From the NCBI GenBank assembly GCA_963921825.1, contig OY997591.1, positions 44,785,825 to 44,849,824 on the forward strand: DNA of 64,000 bases, read 5' to 3'. The position numbers and the translations under genes are program-made. This document shows, one piece after another, positions 1-26,300 of this stretch. The DNA is from Erodium maritimum. Lineage: Eukaryota; Streptophyta; Magnoliopsida; Geraniales; Geraniaceae. The notes under the pieces were generated by a model. It did not search any database. It worked only from the letters and a program-made list of their open reading frames with translations, and was not told the DNA's origin. Position 1 is the stretch's first letter, and each line of letters starts with the position of its first letter.

Positions 1-551
1 CTAAATTGAGACACATGAAACTTTACAGTAACGAGGTGGAAAAAAACAATCTAAAGTAGTGGAAATGGAATCCGAAACTTTTAGGGTAGTGAGATGGAAT
101 TAAGCCTACAATGTATAAGCCAAAATTAACTCAACAATTTCATATTGATACCCGTTTCCACTTTCAAATTTGCATTTTCAGTTTTAAAGATTCGTGTTCA
201 ATTTCAAGTGTGAATTTTTTAACAAATTACTACTGATGCAATACATAAGCCAAAATCAACAAAGACACACAAATTCAAGAACTAATATAACTAAAAAACA
301 ACCATCTTTTTTCATTCCTTCCTCTAAATTCAACACTTATATTATATATTACAAGGCAAGAAAAATCATTCATTGCTCATATTCTCCTACTTATACAAAA
401 ATACAAGACAAATCCGACAACAATCATGACTATCATTATTAATTTTTGGCTATGCCCTTCGTATCCACCTACATTTGAATGTCTTTTTTCAACACTTTTT
501 GCTGTTCAAACAAAATAGAACTCCCATCTTCCAATTTTGCTGGATGATTTT
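1..551. other. AT-rich intergenic stretch, no gene seen
   Basis: No credible coding region is visible; short plus-strand frames here are antisense to or downstream of the zf-GRF exons. Positions 35-100 (GTGGAAAAAAACAATCTAAA...) resemble positions 1198-1250 (GTGGAAAAAAATAGTCTAAA...) in the same orientation. The two copies bracket the zf-GRF exons and may be the ends of an old element. No target duplication was recognised. Confidence 0.5.
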
Positions 552-926
552 CTATTTTTTTATTTTCTCAAACAACTTAGAACTCTCATCTTCCACCTTG
601 CAACTCTTTCTTCTAACTGTTTCAATTGCTCAAACATACCATGTGATTTTCTTTTCCTAGATTCGCATTTGGGTCCATCAATCCAACGAAAGAAATCACA
701 CTCCGAATCACTCGCTTAAAAATACAAAAGGAATTCCCTCCCACAAACCACAAAATCAACCTACTCAAAACTTCCCAAACAAATTCAGCTGCAAATTAAA
801 TGGAAAACTAACCATGAAATTCCCACAACCAACAAACCTTCTTCCAGTATTCAACTTCGTGATTGAGGTTCGTACATGTGCTTCAAGTCCACAGTAGGAG
901 AAAAACTTCTTCCTCGCATTCGACAT
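552..926 (-). CDS. Small zf-GRF domain protein (three exons, possible pseudogene)
   Basis: Proposed exons on the minus strand are 926-809, 714-640 and 616-552. Together they keep phase and give about 85 residues. Exon 1 encodes MSNARKKFFSYCGLEAHVRT and continues ITKLNTGRRFVGCGNF, the core of the GRF zinc finger (CxCG...RTS...N.GRRF.GC.N). Exon 2 supplies ECDFFRWIDGP, the usual end of that finger, and a basic stretch. Exon 3 is charged (RRKSCKVEDESSKLFEKIKK). GRF fingers are thought to bind single-stranded nucleic acid, and such short plant genes are often linked to MULE elements. The first zinc ligand position reads S-Y-C instead of C-x-C, so metal binding may be lost. An upstream in-frame ATG at 959 would add 11 residues. 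The splice sites are inferred only from phase and GT-AG rules. Confidence 0.5.
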
Positions 927-959
927 GTTCATCAACATGAACCTCTCGACTTCGTCCAA

Positions 960-1400
960 GCTTCACCCCAGCCTTCGATTTCTTCTCCACCCGAGCTTCA
1001 CCTCCGTGCCTTCGATCTCATCTTCTCATCTCAACATCTCTTTTCTATTCAACTACATGATCAACATGTTATTACAGCCATAAGGGGTAGTTTCGAAAAC
1101 TAAAAGTGTAAGTTCTCACGTGAATCGCACATGTATGTCGTTTCTGTCTAAAAGCATATGATTAGGTACTAGATTGAAAATAAAAAAATTTCAGGTTAGT
1201 GGAAAAAAATAGTCTAAAGTACTATAAGAAAATAAAACATTTTTAGGATATATAATAATAATAATAATAATAAAATTATAGATTTTATTTAATAAAAATA
1301 AAAGTCATCATGTGCTTGGTAAATAGGTGATTTTTAAAAATGATAAAGTAAGAGTGAAGGAAGGAAACAATATCCCAAATAAGGATTATAGAGAGCTCTG
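960..1400. other. Leader region with TAA microsatellite
   Basis: Upstream flank of the zf-GRF exons. Positions 1250-1273 are an (ATA)n microsatellite. No gene is seen. The plus-strand frame at 876-1103 is antisense to the GRF exon and has no recognisable domain. Confidence 0.45.
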
Positions 1401-3089
1401 TTAGGGTTTTGGCGCCGCTTCCTCGCGAGCCACCCCAGCCTAACCGATCATGATCCTCTCGACGTTGTTCCGGTTCTTCAACTCTGTCATCATGACCTTC
1501 CCCTCAACCTTCCAATTCCTCTCGCATCGGACTAAGGAGGAACCTTTCTTTGGGAGGCGATCTCCCTCGTCAAAATCCCTAGCAATTTCTTGACCTCCAA
1601 TGACTGCGACCCACCCGCCTCTACAATCTCCGTCGGCTCCCCAACGATCGGTATCCTCCCCGACCTTTCCCCTGTCGGCGTACCCTCGGATTACAACGAC
1701 TCATTTCCCAGTATCGTTGACTCAGGCTACTCTCATGCCTCAATGTCAGTGTTAGTTGGATCAAGGATTGGGAGTTCTTCCTCATCCATTTCGCCCATTG
1801 GAGAAACCTTGTATTCACATCTTGGTTTGGAATTGGCAGAGCAAGGGTTACCGATTACATAAGCAGCACCTACGACACCTACTTCGCGACAGGTGCCCAC
1901 ACATTGTGTTCCTCTTGGAAACCTTGCTCTACATCCAAAATTGTGCCTTGATGTCCGGATTAATGGGTTCCCACGGTCATCTTTGTGTCCCGACTTTGGA
2001 TACCGAAAGGGGATTGACCCTGTTTTGGGTTGCGGGGGTCGATGTGGTATCTCGGGCATCAGATACCTATTACATTGATGTTGAAGTCTCAAACCTAGGG
2101 CATGAGGACATGAGACTGACATGTGTAACTGGCGATGCAAAGTCTCAAACATTTGCATCGCCAGTTACACACACCGACCCACCCAAACTGGATTATTATC
2201 GGGGATTTTAATGGGATTTTGGATCAGAAGGAGACGATCGGAAGTGGTACCTATCATTTGAGCCTCATTAAGGACTTTTGTTCGGTTTTTGACGAGCTTG
2301 ATCTTGTGGACGTCCCGATGACGGGACACCAGTACACCTGGTTCAGAGCACAGACCCATGATCGACGTATTCGGTCTTGTATGGATAGGGCATTGATATT
2401 TGGAATGTAATACCACTCTCTCCCGGACTTGGGTTTCTGTAACACGGGTACTACGACTTTATATCATTGGTAGGTTTTCCTCTCGCTAGCTCGGAAAGTG
2501 GCACATCGCCCCCTCTAAATTCCGTTTTCAATCCCAATGGGTGCGGGACCTAGGTTGTGGTCAGGTGATATAGGATAGCTGGGATACGTTTCCCTCAGTC
2601 CCTATAACTGATGTGATCCATAAGGTGGGGTTTCTCTGGATAATTGGGGGCCGAATCATTTCAGCAAGAATGTTAATCACATCAAGTGGTGCCAGCGTCG
2701 TATTGCTGAGTTGAATGGTAGAACATACCAGGCTAGGGTGAACAAGCGAGAAGCATATTCAGTATGAATGTGCGCTAAGTGCGCAAGAAGCATTCTAGAA
2801 GCAACGAGCAGAACATTACTGGCTGACGGACAGGGATCAGAACACTAAATTCTTCCAGGCTGCGTGCTCTTATCGTCGTCAGGTCAATGTAGTGGCTGCC
2901 CTAAAAATGCGACAGGTGAGCTGGTAACGTGGGATACAGGTATGCGAGAAATAATTATGGACTATTTTGGTCATTTCTTCTCGAGTAGTCAACCAAACCT
3001 GATTGCATTTCACATTCATCTTCCCATTCGAATCACGGCAGATCACAACAAAGCCCACTTACTCCTAGGGACAACTCTGGAAGTAAGGA

Positions 3090-3900
3090 CTACGGTCTTC
3101 CGTATGGGGTCGGATAACTCCCCAGGACTGGACAGCCTCAACCCGAGGTTCTGCTAGTATTACTAGGTAGTGGTATCTGAGGAGGTGATCTTCTTCATCT
3201 AGAATGTTCTTGTTACTAGGGCGTTTGACCCAGCATTGAATGACACCTCTATTTTCCTCATTCCCAAGAAACTGAAACCAGATGTAATTACTGACCTGCG
3301 CCCGATTGGTCTATGCAATGTCATATTTCGCATTATGTCTAAAGTTTTGGTGAATAGACTACGCCCCTTTCTACAGAACGTCATATCTGAAACACAGGGG
3401 GCATTTATTCCAGGATGATGCATTCATGATAATGTCTTCATAACATTTGAAGTTATTCATTTCCTTCGTAGGAAAACGGCAAGGGTATATGGGTTTCATG
3501 GCTCTAAAGTTAGACATGAGTAAAAATTACGATCAAGTCGAGTGGGATCATTTGTTGGGTATTATGGCTCGTATGGGATTCTTGGGTGAGTGGATCGAAT
3601 TGGTGGCATGTTGTATGAAGACGGTTCAGTACACAGTGTCATCGGGAGGAAGGTATACACCTAAGTTCACGCCATCTCGCGGACTTCACCAGGGTAATCC
3701 ATTGTCCCCGTATCTCTTCCTTCTCTACATGTAGGGCATGTACTTATTATTACAATAGGCGCAGGAAAGAAGGACGTATTCGGGGTGTTCGACCTGCTAG
3801 AGGTGCATCAGAGATATCACACATGTTCTTCGCGGATGATTGCTACATATTTTGTAAAGCCACTGTAGGTGAGGCCGATCATGTAAAGGATATGCTAGTT
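3090..3900 (+). pseudogene. LINE reverse transcriptase domain remnant
   Basis: This is the best preserved part of the LINE. Fingers and palm motifs appear in the right order. RPIGLCNVIFRIMSKVLVNR is followed by KLDMSKNYDQVEW (normally KAYDRVEW), then SRGLHQGNPLSPYLF and FADDCYIFCKA with the two catalytic aspartates intact. The segments fall in at least three frames. Confidence 0.85.
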
Positions 3901-5246
3901 GTTTGGGAAAATATCAGGTCATGTACTGAATCTCCAACAGTCCTCCACACTTTTCAATACGAACACATGCACTAGGGTACGACATGAGTGTTGCCAGATC
4001 TTGTCTATTATTAAGACATTATCCACATCTATGTATCTAGGGGTCCCCAACATGATAGGTCAAAATAAGAGTCTAGTTATGACCTATATGGGAGACCGCA
4101 TTATCAAACGCATCTGGTCTTGGGATGGCAAACTCCTATCCCTCGCAAGTAGGGAGGTAATAATCTGGTCAGTTCTCACGTCTCTCCCGGATTATGTGAT
4201 GTTAGAGTTCCAAGTACCTCAACTAATCATATCCCATATCCATGTTGCATTAACCCGATTTTGGTAGTGTGAGGGTGGGGGAGGGGGCAATCAGCTTGGC
4301 TGATTATTTGGCAGGACTGGGATAAATTGTGTATGCCAAAAGAGGCGGGTGTGATGACGTTCCAGCATCTATAGGACGTTAACACGACTCTACTTAGGAA
4401 ACAGGCCTGGAGCATCCTTCACTGACCTCTGTCCTTCATGGCTCGATATCTGAAGGCTTGGTACTTTCCTTCCATAGGTTTCCTTCATGCACAGATTGAA
4501 GCTGATTTAAGCTTCACTTGGGAAAATATTTTCTCCACACTAGGCCTCTTGAGGAGTGGGTTGCAGATTACAATTGGGGATGGGCGGGACACGTTGATCA
4601 GAGGCACGCTATGGCTTATAGGGTTGAACCCGGAGATTGTATCCACCCTGCCAGTTCTAGAAGGCGCACCGGTAGTGGGTCGGATGATCCTTGGGTCACA
4701 TTGTTGTGATGTGCCAATTTTATCGAGACTGTTTGATGAAGAGGAAATTGACCAAATTCTGCAAGTACCTCTATATACCAAGAGAAACAAAGATGTATGG
4801 TACTATGCGTCCTAAAGAACCGGTCTTTACTCAACTAAGGCAGGATATTTGATATTGGCCAGAGAGCGTCATAATGCCCGTCAAAACACAGTGACAGTGG
4901 CTTGGGCATCTATGTGGGACATACTGGTCTCACCACGTCTCCAGGTCTTTCTTTGGAGACGCCTTACAGATACTCTACAGGTAGCAACTAACTTGAATAG
5001 TCGATATGTTCTGATTACGCCTACATGTGATATATGTGGGCGCCCCCGGAATCAGTTGACCACCTGTTCTTGGGGTGTGGGTTTGCGAAGACTTGTTGGA
5101 CTCAATTCAGAGGGATGCCCCCTTATGACCTTGCAATAGGATTCTTGGAATGGTGGAAGGCGATTGAGATTAAGGGACTGCGGAGTCGAGTATCAGATGT
5201 CATATCCGTCCTCTGGGAAGTTTGGAAAGCACATAATCCCTAAAAT

Positions 5247-5262
5247 GGGGGGGGGGGGGGGG
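5247..5262. repeat. Poly-G run (16 bases)
   Basis: An uninterrupted run of G lies inside the decayed RNase H part of the LINE. It is either a slippage expansion or a sequencing/assembly homopolymer. Confidence 0.9.
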
Positions 5263-6211
5263 TACGTGCCTGCATCCTTGAGAGTGGTCTCAACAGCCCA
5301 CGCTCACATCACGGCTTGGCGAGAAGTCAGTTCCAACATGGAAACAACCCACATGTCACCCACTCCTTGGCCATCCCGGTGGGTTCGGCCACTTAGAGGT
5401 ACAAAGGTCATTAATGTGGATGGAGTCGTATTTCAGGATTCCAATCAATCAACACGGGCATCATAGCCCGGGATGCAAACGGGGTCGTATGTCTTACGGC
5501 GAACAGACTCATTCTAGGGTGCTGGTATCCGATCATGGTGGAGGCATGCGCGATTGGCACAACTCTTCGCAATATGGCTATGCTGGGAGTGGGTCCAATT
5601 ATATTTCGGTCAGATGCTCAGGTTCTACTCAACATGATCACTAACGGGGACCCTCCAGCATCCCCTATCGTGACAATTATACGAGATATTCGTCACATGC
5701 TTTCTTAAAACGAGGGGATCGCCCTTCAATTTATAAAAAGAACTACAAATAAAGATGTTCATTGGTTAGTCAAAAAAACGCGTTCTATGTCTATTTCTCA
5801 GTAATCATGGTCTCTTCCTAACATACTATAATATATTGTTAATTTTGATATTTAAATAAAATCACACCTTTTAATAATAAAAAATAAAAAAAATGAAGGA
5901 AGGAATGGTACCTAAGAGCAAGGACAACGGGTCGCGCCCGCTCCCCGCTCCCCGCTCCGCGCGCGCCGGGAACGCAGGACGCTGGCCGGTCCGCTGCAGA
6001 CGCGAAAATTCGCGTTCCCGCTCCCCATTTTCGCGCTCCCGCTCCCCAATCTCCCGCTCCCGCTCCCCTCTGCCTGGCCGAGCGCGCTGGACGCGCCCTC
6101 GCGCCCTGGCCTGCGCTGGCAGGCTCCGGTGCCGCCACGTGTCCCGACCGTTGGCAACGGTCAACTCCAACAACTTTTTTTTTTAATTCAAAAATCAGAT
6201 AAAATGAACCC

Positions 6212-6219
6212 TATAAATA
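6212..6219 (+). promoter_or_regulatory. TATA box (TATAAATA)
   Basis: TATAAATA is followed by a CT-rich leader starting about 30 bases downstream, the spacing of a plant core promoter. It belongs to the Harbinger-like segment but points toward the glutathione reductase start at 6839 with no other strong TATA element seen between them. It may therefore drive either the transposon frame or the host gene. Confidence 0.45.
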
Positions 6220-6333
6220 CCAAACCTCATTCCTCATTTTTGTCAAACCATTCTCTACTTACTCTTCCATTCTCACTTCATACTCGCTATTTTTGAAAAT
6301 GTCCGACGACGAGGTTATGTCCGACGCGAGGAG

Positions 6334-6582
6334 ATGACGTACGAGGAGCTGGCTTCCCGGATGCCGACGTATGAGGAGATGGCAGCCCAACTGCCGACAT
6401 ATGAGGAGATGGAAGCTCAAATGCAGCCAGTTGAGCGACGATTGATGATGGAGAGGCAGATGCAGGCGGTAATGCCCAAGGTTCAGAAGGCCATCCTTGG
6501 GGAACCAATGCGCCGAGAGATGACACGAGGAGCGAGAGTTTTGAATCTCAAGAGGACAGTGAAACACAACCAGACCAGTTGA
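6334..6582 (+). pseudogene. YEE-repeat frame of the Harbinger-like leader
   Basis: Open frame with three near-tandem copies of a unit of roughly 30 bp encoding MTYEELASR, MPTYEEMAAQL and PTYEEMEAQM, followed by a Met/Arg-rich helix (ERRLMMERQMQAVMPKVQKA). The preceding ATG at 6300 (MSDDEVMSDARR) is in a different frame. I do not recognise a domain. It is most likely a decayed transposon ORF1. Confidence 0.4.
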
Positions 6583-6730
6583 CATCCTCCTTTCAACGCC
6601 CTTTCCCCACTCCTTCTCATCTTCACCCTTATTCTCTTTACGCATACTTTCCTCTCCATCTCTTCTCCTAAAACCCTAACACGCATCTCTACGCCACTCG
6701 GCTACATTTCCGTTTGGTCCCCGGCAAAAT

Positions 6731-6832
6731 GTAAATCAAGTTGCAATTTCCGATTCCGATATGGTGGTTTGGATTTGTTTGACTGTTTGTTGTGTTTCTG
6801 ATCTTGTGATTCTCAACTGTATTGTACTGTAG
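6731..6832 (+). other. Possible intron in the glutathione reductase 5' UTR
   Basis: GTAAATCAAG at 6731 and a T-rich tract ending TACTGTAG at 6832 would form a 102-base leader intron, joining the CT-rich leader (about 6590-6730) to CTGACC-ATG. A transcript is needed to decide. Confidence 0.4.
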
Positions 6833-6838
6833 CTGACC

Positions 6839-22320
<15,482 letters not shown>

Positions 22321-23395
22321 ATATCACAGGACATGGACATTTGTTATTTTAGACAATCCATAGGTCTCGGGTATTTGTCTAGCACCAGCAAATACACAAA
22401 CTGTAGAAGAAAATGTAAAAGACGACCTCGTTCTGTTAAGATTGTTTTTCCCCAATAAAAGCACTTGCAATGGTGAAGCAAGTAGTACCGCTTCTGACTC
22501 GGTCTCTGTACTTGAGAACTTGAAAAAAATGTTGTAGTCCTATATATATTATTTGGTATTTTGAGATATTGAATAAAGCCCGTCAAGGTCGCTTTCAGAA
22601 GATTTTTACATCTTAATGCTCAATTCACATTATCCCAAACACTATTGAGCTCTGAAAAATCCATCCCCCACACCGTATATTTTAAATCATATGGTTCACT
22701 CTAGAGCATTGTGTATGTATCATATGTGAAAGAAGACATGCTCTTATGACAACTTGTATTATAATCCTTTATTCACTCCAAAATCAACTGGATGTATTGA
22801 ATATTTGCCCTAGACAAACATTTTGTGCTGTATCATTATATAAATATCCCATATCATTGTGAGAACTGAGAATATTGAGAGATTAGGTGAACAAAATTGC
22901 TCGCGCAAAGGGAGTTATTAATCGAATAGAAGGATATGTAGTGGAAGTTCTGAATGAACCTAATATATGTGAAAATGTGTAGCCAAAGGTCAATGCATCT
23001 AGAAAGGTATAACCAGCACATCAACTCTAATTATTTAGAATTGATCACTAACTGAAGGTAATAAGAATCACATTTCATTATTTAAAATCTCCAAATACAT
23101 CCATATTATTTAAGATTCAGAGTAGAAATAATAACAAAGATCAAACAACCAGTGGGTACAATAATTAACCACTTCTATATGACCTTACTCTTCCACATTG
23201 CACCCATAAGTGCCAGCCCCAGTTACTAATATAAGAAGCTTCACAGATATCAAAAATCAGCCACAGTAATCTTTTCGATTCCACCTCAAATAATAATGTT
23301 AATGAGGCATTTTATAAACGATCCCATGCCTAAAATGTAGATGGCAACTTGGACGTCTTATGGTGATTACTAAATTGAGTAACTTCCTCTCGAGC
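22321..23395. other. Convergent intergenic region between the two host genes
   Basis: Holds the 3' UTRs of both genes. Apart from poly-A signals I see no gene, repeat family or RNA gene. Confidence 0.6.
22454..22577 (+). promoter_or_regulatory. Candidate poly-A signals of GR1
   Basis: AATAAA occurs at 22454-22459 and again at 22572-22577, about 135 and 250 bases after the stop codon, in T-rich surroundings. Both positions are plausible for a plant 3' UTR. Confidence 0.5.
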
Positions 23396-26300
23396 TTAAT
23401 CAAGCTTGACACTAGAGTATAAAAGTGTGTCCCTTGTGAGCTGCATATTTAGAAGGAAGTAAACCTGCAAAGAAACAAATACAGACCAGGCAACAATTAT
23501 TAGCATCTCTAACACAATAAGATTCTCTTAACCTTACCAGATCGAATAGACTTAATCTACGATTCAGATATATGTATTTTCTTACATTCCATTCTTGAAC
23601 TCGTATATATCTCATAATTCATTAAAAAATTGAAACCAATACTACTCTAACTATCCTACCCTTTATATTTATATAGAATGTGAAGTGGTTTAATAGGTCT
23701 GCCTAACAAGTATACAAGCCCACTAGAAGTAACCGTAAGTATATTGTACAATTTATGCTCCCCAAGAGAAAAAAAAAACTTGGTCCAAATGGCTAGAGAA
23801 AAGTGAATCAAGAGTCATGCTGCTAGTTTTGGATTACCTTGAAATATAATCAGCTTGGTTTGTATGGAAATAACTTTTGTATCTTTTCTTTCTCCTACTA
23901 GAGAGATTAATAACTGTAATTATTAATTATAGAACACGGGAGACTTCCTTTCTTGATTCATTATGCTTTCTGCTGCTTTCAGCACACAATCCAAACATAA
24001 ATGAACATAGAATATTTTTTGGAAATTCATTGTTAACAAAAAAATTCTTTGCAAATGTAAAGAGGACATAAGATAACTGCTCTGTGTTGATGTCAAATCT
24101 TACCCCCAAGAGAGTTGCAACGAGAAGAAGAATTCCTGTAACCCAGGCAAGGATATTTCTAACCAAAAGAGCTTGTATGATAATAATTCCGGCAGCTTTA
24201 CTTTTCTTTTCCTCCAACCAGCGTGCAGAAGGATGGGTCGTAAACAACACATTCAACATCTTTTCTGACTCTGGTTGAGGTGTTGTATTGCAAATGATGA
24301 CTCCAACAATTTCACCTGCCAATTGTTAATTTAGATCATTGATTGAAATTGCAAACGACATCCAGCTTTCATTTCGAGGACTAACGGGGGGAAATGCTAA
24401 TGAGAATTAGAAAGACAGCAGAAACAGTCATGCAAGAAACAAAACCTGTAATTTACAAAACACCACTTATTTATTTATTTATTTTAGTTTTGAGCCTTGA
24501 GGCTAATTTCACAGTTCATTAAATTATTTATTCTGTTCTTATTTTACAAGGCCACAGTTCTCTAGCAATTGAGGAGGAGAAGAAAACGTTAGCCCTTCAA
24601 TCAATTGTGAAAATCATCAGGTACAGCAGAGAAGATAATTTGCTTTGTTCAGAAAAGAAAGTTTACCTTTGTAAGCTGTCTGCAACGAATCAAATATCTT
24701 GGACAATACAGTAAGAAGAAGTGTCATTCCCCGATCAGCAACACCATTGGGCCTGTGATTCTCTTGCAAGGCCTACAACATCATACTAAAAATTGATGAA
24801 CCTAGTATACAAAGCACACTTACCATTAAAGCTACAAGAAGTCATTGCCTCCAATAAATACATGTACATGTGTGATAACTGATAGCGTAAAAGTTAATCT
24901 AAGGAAGCTACTCTTATTGGCTAAAAAGTAGTTACACCTTGGACATCGTCATTCATAAATGTCCTTTTTTTCTTGTGAATGGAATACTAGATACGTATGT
25001 CCTTACTACACCAAATTCATAACGATTAAGGTGTGTACAAACACATGTTTAGTTTTCAACTGAAAATGAAACTTGCAGCGGATCAAATAATATACTTCTC
25101 GGTTATATGTTTTAATTTTCATGTGTTGGGTAATATTAAACAAACATGTCCAAAGTTACTCCCACAATCATCCCTAGTATTGCTGCTACCTCTTCCGAGC
25201 AGACATTCAAATTATTTGCCGCGGGGTATGATCGATTCCGTCAATATGAGGGCATACTCATGCACTCCCCTTACTCAATCGCTTTTGCTGCTGAGTCAGG
25301 TATTCCACCTACGTGTCTCATTTTATCACAATCTTCTTTCTAAGAGATCCTTGATTCAGCTGCCATGGGTTATATGACAGGTAATCCTAAACTACTTGAC
25401 ACTTCTAAGCCACATAATTCCCGTTCTTCGGTTACTTTAACTGATGGATCCGAGTGCCCTATTCTAGGCATTGGGAGATTTAACCTCATATAGCCCATTT
25501 CCTTACCATATGTCTCGAGTTTGCCTGGATTTTCCTTTAGTTTGATGTACATTGTGCATAGAGGAATTAAGAGAGAATAAGATCAAATTCTTATTTCTAC
25601 AATGCCAAGGAGAACAAATATACTACCTTAATGCCATTAAAAGATCCCGTCAATAATTCAGCTGGGCTTTTCAGACTTCGTGAAAGATCTTCATGCTTCT
25701 CGATGGCCCTTCTGATGTTGTGAATGAGAGACACAAGCCCTGTTATGAATTCCCTGTCTGCTCTCTGTAAGCGAACAAATTGTAACCATTTTAGTAAGAA
25801 TTTGAGAAATCGAAAAATCAGACTTAAATTTAAAATTCAAAAGTAATAGTTCATTATGAGTAAAAAATACAGCAAGTTAAAAACTTTATTTGAAAAAGAC
25901 TTACTAATCCGACCTTGAACAAAAAAAAATGTTAATTTACTTGTTCAATGCAATTACGGAAACCATTTGCTGTTGAATCTCCAAAAATGAAAACAGCTCA
26001 TATTTAAATGATGAATTCAATGCAAATATAATGTTTGCAGGAAATTGTGAGAATTTGAATTAATCAATGTGTTTGAAATGGAGGAAGAAGAAAGATATTT
26101 TAGTCAAGGTAGATTTGAACATAACTATCCCGAGGAAAAAAATAGGAAGTACGGGAATATTTGAAATTATTATGGAGACGAAGTTTACAAAGGAGTGTAT
26201 TCTAATAGAAACTAAATATATCCTCGCAAATAATATATATGAAATAAAACTTATCAGTGTTTTTCGTTTAATTGGAGATTTAAGACAATTTAAGTACTTT

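Larger units (their letters stand above)
1400..5770 (+). mobile_element. L1-type LINE relic (endonuclease, RT, RNase H)
   Basis: The order of parts is that of a plant L1 ORF2. The apurinic endonuclease start is at about 1812 (ILVWNWQSKG), and the endonuclease core at 2180-2400 has IIIGDFNGIL and GHQYTWFR. The reverse transcriptase spans about 3090-3900 with NSPGLDSLN, FLIPKKLKPDVITDLRPIGL, LKLDMSKNYDQVEW, GLHQGNPLSPYLF and the catalytic FADDCYIF near 3830. A zf-RVT Cys/His motif lies near 5020-5090 (CDICGRP, DHLFLGC), and an RNase H-like tail lies at 5410-5700. The reading frame changes many times and contains stops, so the copy is dead. ORF1 is at most a short remnant before 1800. No clear poly-A tail or target duplication was found, so both ends are approximate. 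It lies in the same orientation as, and upstream of, the glutathione reductase gene. Confidence 0.9.
5904..6590 (+). mobile_element. Leader end of a Harbinger-like element (truncated)
   Basis: The segment starts TAA-GAGCAAGGACAACGGG, which resembles the GAGCATCTACAGT terminus of the Harbinger element at 29698 preceded by a TWA target. It then runs through a very GC-rich block (5930-6140) and a TATAAATACCAAACC leader box into an ATG at 6300. The 29698 element has the same architecture (GC-rich end, TATAAATACCAACCC at about 29940, ATG at 30030). The reading frame from 6300 stops early. A second frame (6334-6582) encodes tandem YEE(L/M) repeats. No matching right terminus is visible before the glutathione reductase leader, so the element is truncated or merged with it. 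Assignment rests on this resemblance only. Confidence 0.5.

Noticed and set aside
194-719. Plus-strand open frames at 194-442, 475-660 and 537-719
   Set aside because: They lack any domain and overlap, in antisense, the downstream exons and introns of the zf-GRF frame. Composition is ordinary A/T-rich intergenic sequence.
1733-2158. Minus-strand frame of 141 residues
   Set aside because: It is antisense to the LINE endonuclease, whose motifs are clearly readable on plus.
5839-6173. Overlapping Arg/Ala-rich frames on both strands
   Set aside because: They arise from the GC-rich low-complexity block with GAGCGGGAG repeats. No domain, and all frames are open simply because stop codons are scarce there.
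23877-24278. Plus-strand frames over exon 10 of the membrane protein gene
   Set aside because: They are antisense shadows of the well-supported minus-strand exon encoding the transmembrane segment.
24104-24322. Reading exon 10 straight through into 23927 as the protein C terminus
   Set aside because: Splicing at GGG-GTAAGA to the small exon 23464-23396 gives the conserved VYFLLN...VKLD ending, whereas read-through gives an unrelated tail.
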